Shown: positions 61,858 through 64,000 of the stretch, piece by piece
Layout: each line of letters opens with the position of its first letter
Position numbering within the stretch: position 1 is the stretch's first letter
Assembly: GCF_963920925.1 (NCBI RefSeq)
Contig: NZ_CAWUDI010000012.1
Location: 62,001-126,000, forward strand
Direction: 5' to 3'
From: Rivularia sp963920925
GTDB lineage: Bacteria > Cyanobacteriota > Cyanobacteriia > Cyanobacteriales > Nostocaceae
DNA length: 64,000 nt
Notes under the pieces: generated by a model
What the model was told of the DNA's origin: nothing
The model's database searches: none
Seen by the model: the letters and a program-made list of their open reading frames with translations, nothing else
Program-made: the position numbers and the translations under genes

Positions 61858-62139
61858 TTCATAATGTTCGGTGAATAATTTTAATGTATGTAATTGATAA
61901 TTAACTAATTGCTGTGAATCATTTTTTGATCTCAAAATTTACTTTTAAATCACATTTTTATCATCTAGTAAATTATGCCTATTATGTAAATAAATATTAA
62001 TTACTTTAACCTTTCACAAATTTTCACAAATGGGCTACAAGAAATCATGATACTAGAAATTTTAATTTTTTGTTTTACTAGAGCAGTGGTACATTATTTA
62101 TATAGTTGTCAAACATTATTAAAGCAGCAGCGCAAAATT

Positions 62140-62421
62140 ATGGCAGCCCCAGAACCACAATACAGTAAAGAAGAATTTGCACGACTGGGTGATGAAATTT
62201 ATGCACGGGATATTTATCCACAACTTCAACCAAATAGTCAAGGCAAGATAGTTGCCATTGACATTACTACAGGTGCATGGGAAATAGATAATGATGAGAT
62301 TTCAGCTTGTAATCGTCTTGAAGAACGTTATCCAAATGCACAAGTTTGGATTGTAAAAGTTGGTTCTGGGTATGTTCGTCGGTTTGGTGTAAGTCACAGT
62401 CAAAAAACAAAAACAGCATGA
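62140..62421 (+). CDS. Hypothetical partner of the clan-AA protease
   Basis: About 93 residues from ATG 62140; the longer frame from 62047 adds a hydrophobic stretch without a ribosome-binding site. The core 'EFARLGDEIYARDIYPQL' and 'GKIVAIDITTGAWEID' then 'RYPNAQVWIVKVGSGYVRRFG' forms a compact mixed fold. It ends with an ATGA overlap on the protease gene, so the two are a coupled pair; I recall this pair as frequent in cyanobacteria. Confidence 0.6.
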   Translation: MAAPEPQYSKEEFARLGDEIYARDIYPQLQPNSQGKIVAIDITTGAWEIDNDEISACNRLEERYPNAQVWIVKVGSGYVRRFGVSHSQKTKTA

Positions 62422-62795
62422 TAATAGGAAAAGTTAATGCTGACTACGAGCCAATTATTCGCATTGCAATCTGCGATTCACAAGGAAAGGTACACGAACG
62501 AGATGCAGTGATAGATACAGGTTTCGATGGATGGCTTTGCTTACCTCCAGATTTTATAGCTTTGCTCGGACTTAACTGGAAAAGACGCGGACGAGCATTA
62601 TTAGCAGATGGCAGCGAAAGTATTTTTGATATATATGAAGCAACAGTAGTTTGGGATGAACAGTTTTTAACAATTCCAATTGATGAGGCTGACTCCGATC
62701 CACTTGTTGGAATGTCATTAATGGAAGGTTACGAATTAAAAATACAGGTTATTGATGGTGGTATTGTAAAGTTGATGAAATTGCCTATCCTCTAA
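62418..62795 (+). CDS. Clan-AA aspartic protease-like (retropepsin-type) protein
   Basis: About 125 residues from ATG 62418. Motifs: 'RDAVIDTGFDGWLCLPP' with the catalytic Asp33-Thr-Gly, 'ALLADGSESIFDIYEATVVW' and 'PLVGMSLMEGYELKI', the retropepsin strand-flap-strand order. As a single-domain enzyme it would act as a dimer. Coupled to the upstream gene (ATGA), suggesting a protease-partner system whose substrate is unknown. Confidence 0.75.
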   Translation: MIIGKVNADYEPIIRIAICDSQGKVHERDAVIDTGFDGWLCLPPDFIALLGLNWKRRGRALLADGSESIFDIYEATVVWDEQFLTIPIDEADSDPLVGMSLMEGYELKIQVIDGGIVKLMKLPIL

Positions 62796-62855
62796 GCTTG
62801 AAATTTAATCGTTAATCTGGAATAACGTTTTTAATAAGATTAATTGGAGCTTCAT

Positions 62856-64000
62856 TTATGTCCTGTCAATTTCCTTATTCCCACCACCTTTAGATACCAA
62901 AATTTCCTTTTGAGAAACAACTTTATTACCTGGTAAATTATGCCTATCAAACTCTCCAGTTTCCGGACTATAGGCGGCTACAGCTTTACCTTGAAGTGCA
63001 GCATAATCAATAATTGATACCGTTTCTAAACTGCGAATACCAAGTACTATATCGTCCGACTGTTTCATTTGTTGAATTGCGCTTTTGATTGAAGTTACGG
63101 TTGATAACTCAATTTTAATATCGTTTCTATGTGCTGCTAACTCTTCAATTTTGATCGCAGCAGGCGATGATTTTGACTTATATGGCGTTGCATCTATAAA
63201 TTGAACTGCATCATAACCATGCTCAATTGCTCGATCAACGGCACGTAAAACCATGTTACACATTATTTGTTCGGTTTTAGCTTTAATTGCTTGGTTCTCA
63301 GCCGGAGCTTCAAAGAATACGACAGTGGCGATAGCAGGTTGAACTTCTTGTTTTTCTTGAGAGGATTTTACAACATCTTGCTGCTGTTTAGATATTTGAA
63401 TGCCTGGATATATTACAGAAGTTGGGTCAATAGTTATATCGGCATAACTAGCAGGAGCATTATTAATAGTACCAGAAAAAGTAAACCCTTGAATCGGTCT
63501 GCCAATAGCTGTTAGCTTTTGCTGTAAAAAATTAACTGACTTTTTATTGACAGTTCCTAATATTTGGTTTTCAACCTTAGCATAAACTGTTGGTGGTTTG
63601 TGCGAGTCAGTTTTCTGTACTTCAAGAGTTATACTGGTTTGTCCGTCTTGCCATTGACGATTAGCCGCTTCGTACTTATCAACGCTATCAATTTGCAACT
63701 TATTATCTGGATTCTTCAAGCTGGTAACGATAACACTTTTTGTAGGAGCGGAAGTAATGGTAGCATAAGCCTCACATCCAGCAAGTAAAGCCGGAGAATG
63801 AGCGTTAATAGTACCAAACTTTTTACCTTCTACCCTTACCCAGCGAGCGGTTTTAGTATTATCGCGGGGATGGGAACCATCTTCAAACTGAATAGGAACT
63901 CTTTCACCCCTAAAATTTCTATCTGCATATTCATTGAATTGAGTACCAATTATCCTCATTTGGGTAAACTGTAACTCCTTGAGTTGACTTATTACCTCAC
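62856..64000 (-). CDS. C-terminal part of a large protein running off the right edge
   Basis: The frame is open from the window edge to the stop at 62856 (at least ~380 residues); residues before the internal ATG 63959 read as protein ('EVISQLKELQFTQ'). A strand-rich unit recurs twice ('KFGTINAHSPALLAG', ~45-60, and 'ILGTVNKKSVNFLQQ', ~130-145). The end has a Rossmann-like part: 'VDRAIEHGYDAVQFID', 'SDDIVLGIRSLETVSIIDYA' and 'GKAVAAYSPETGEF', which resembles nucleotide-binding SLOG-type folds. It could be the tail of a plasmid-encoded relaxase or helicase-type protein, but this is unproven. Confidence 0.55.
   Translation of the reverse strand, partial: EVISQLKELQFTQMRIIGTQFNEYADRNFRGERVPIQFEDGSHPRDNTKTARWVRVEGKKFGTINAHSPALLAGCEAYATITSAPTKSVIVTSLKNPDNKLQIDSVDKYEAANRQWQDGQTSITLEVQKTDSHKPPTVYAKVENQILGTVNKKSVNFLQQKLTAIGRPIQGFTFSGTINNAPASYADITIDPTSVIYPGIQISKQQQDVVKSSQEKQEVQPAIATVVFFEAPAENQAIKAKTEQIMCNMVLRAVDRAIEHGYDAVQFIDATPYKSKSSPAAIKIEELAAHRNDIKIELSTVTSIKSAIQQMKQSDDIVLGIRSLETVSIIDYAALQGKAVAAYSPETGEFDRHNLPGNKVVSQKEILVSKGGGNKEIDRT

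Overview
The window is accessory DNA, most likely part of a large plasmid or an integrated mobile region, from a filamentous cyanobacterium. It is AT-rich and carries scattered HIP1 octamers (GCGATCGC, for example near 17911, 20395, 22052, 32908, 41226, 48239 and 54296). Its gene families are typical of Nostocales-type genomes: Uma2, DUF5674, DUF6876, DUF2887, CHAT and caspase-like proteins, and the cyanobacterial TRADD-N-associated transmembrane domain. No rRNA, complete tRNA or core metabolic gene was seen.

Layout. (1) 1-5.6 kb: an edge-truncated unknown gene, a PAS-like gene, then module A: a divergent ribbon-helix-helix gene, three direct repeats, a tandem-HTH gene broken by two stops, a ~500-residue partner and a GIY-YIG gene. 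(2) 5.6-8.7 kb: small unknown genes among four GTTCTAGC-type inverted repeats. (3) 8.8-15.7 kb: a mobile-element zone with two tyrosine recombinases (one with a C-terminal zinc ribbon), a DUF5674 gene pair, a 111-bp MITE with 8-bp flanking duplications, a Tn3-like transposase scrap, and a tnpB-only IS200/IS605-type element between two pieces that look like one helicase-related gene. (4) 16-17.3 kb: a zeta-like toxin and its probable antitoxin. (5) 19.6-31.6 kb: a defence island with hsdR, hsdM and hsdS, interrupted by a HEPN-like gene, a Uma2 gene and a VapBC pair, followed by a KAP-like NTPase and a divergent PD-(D/E)XK nuclease. (6) 31.7-38.6 kb: a sigma-factor-like gene and a signalling or cell-death cluster (TRADD-N-associated membrane protein, small protein, exported TPR-CHAT protein, Tat-type caspase-like protein).

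(7) 40.1-47.4 kb: a tightly packed rightward operon with a MerR-like regulator, small membrane proteins, an M23 peptidase, a lysozyme-like protein, an FtsK/SpoIIIE-type translocase and a RusA resolvase. It looks like an undescribed DNA-transfer machine in which a septal-type dsDNA pump works with wall-cutting enzymes. (8) 47.4-50.7 kb: small unknown genes, a miniature tRNA-like structure, and a membrane protein with a SAP/Rho-N-like tail. (9) 50.9-55.3 kb: a patchwork of copies of module A (an intact copy B, a truncated copy C, and 3'-end and antitoxin fragments), some identical over 172 bp. (10) 56-64 kb: mostly short rightward plasmid-type genes separated by clear terminators, a DUF2887 nuclease-like gene, a clan-AA protease pair, and the end of a large leftward gene that runs off the right edge.

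The strongest candidates for something new are the FtsK/RusA/wall-hydrolase operon, the repeated RHH / tandem-HTH / ~540-residue / GIY-YIG module, and the TRADD-N-CHAT-caspase cluster. All functional statements are from reading the sequence; no database search was run.
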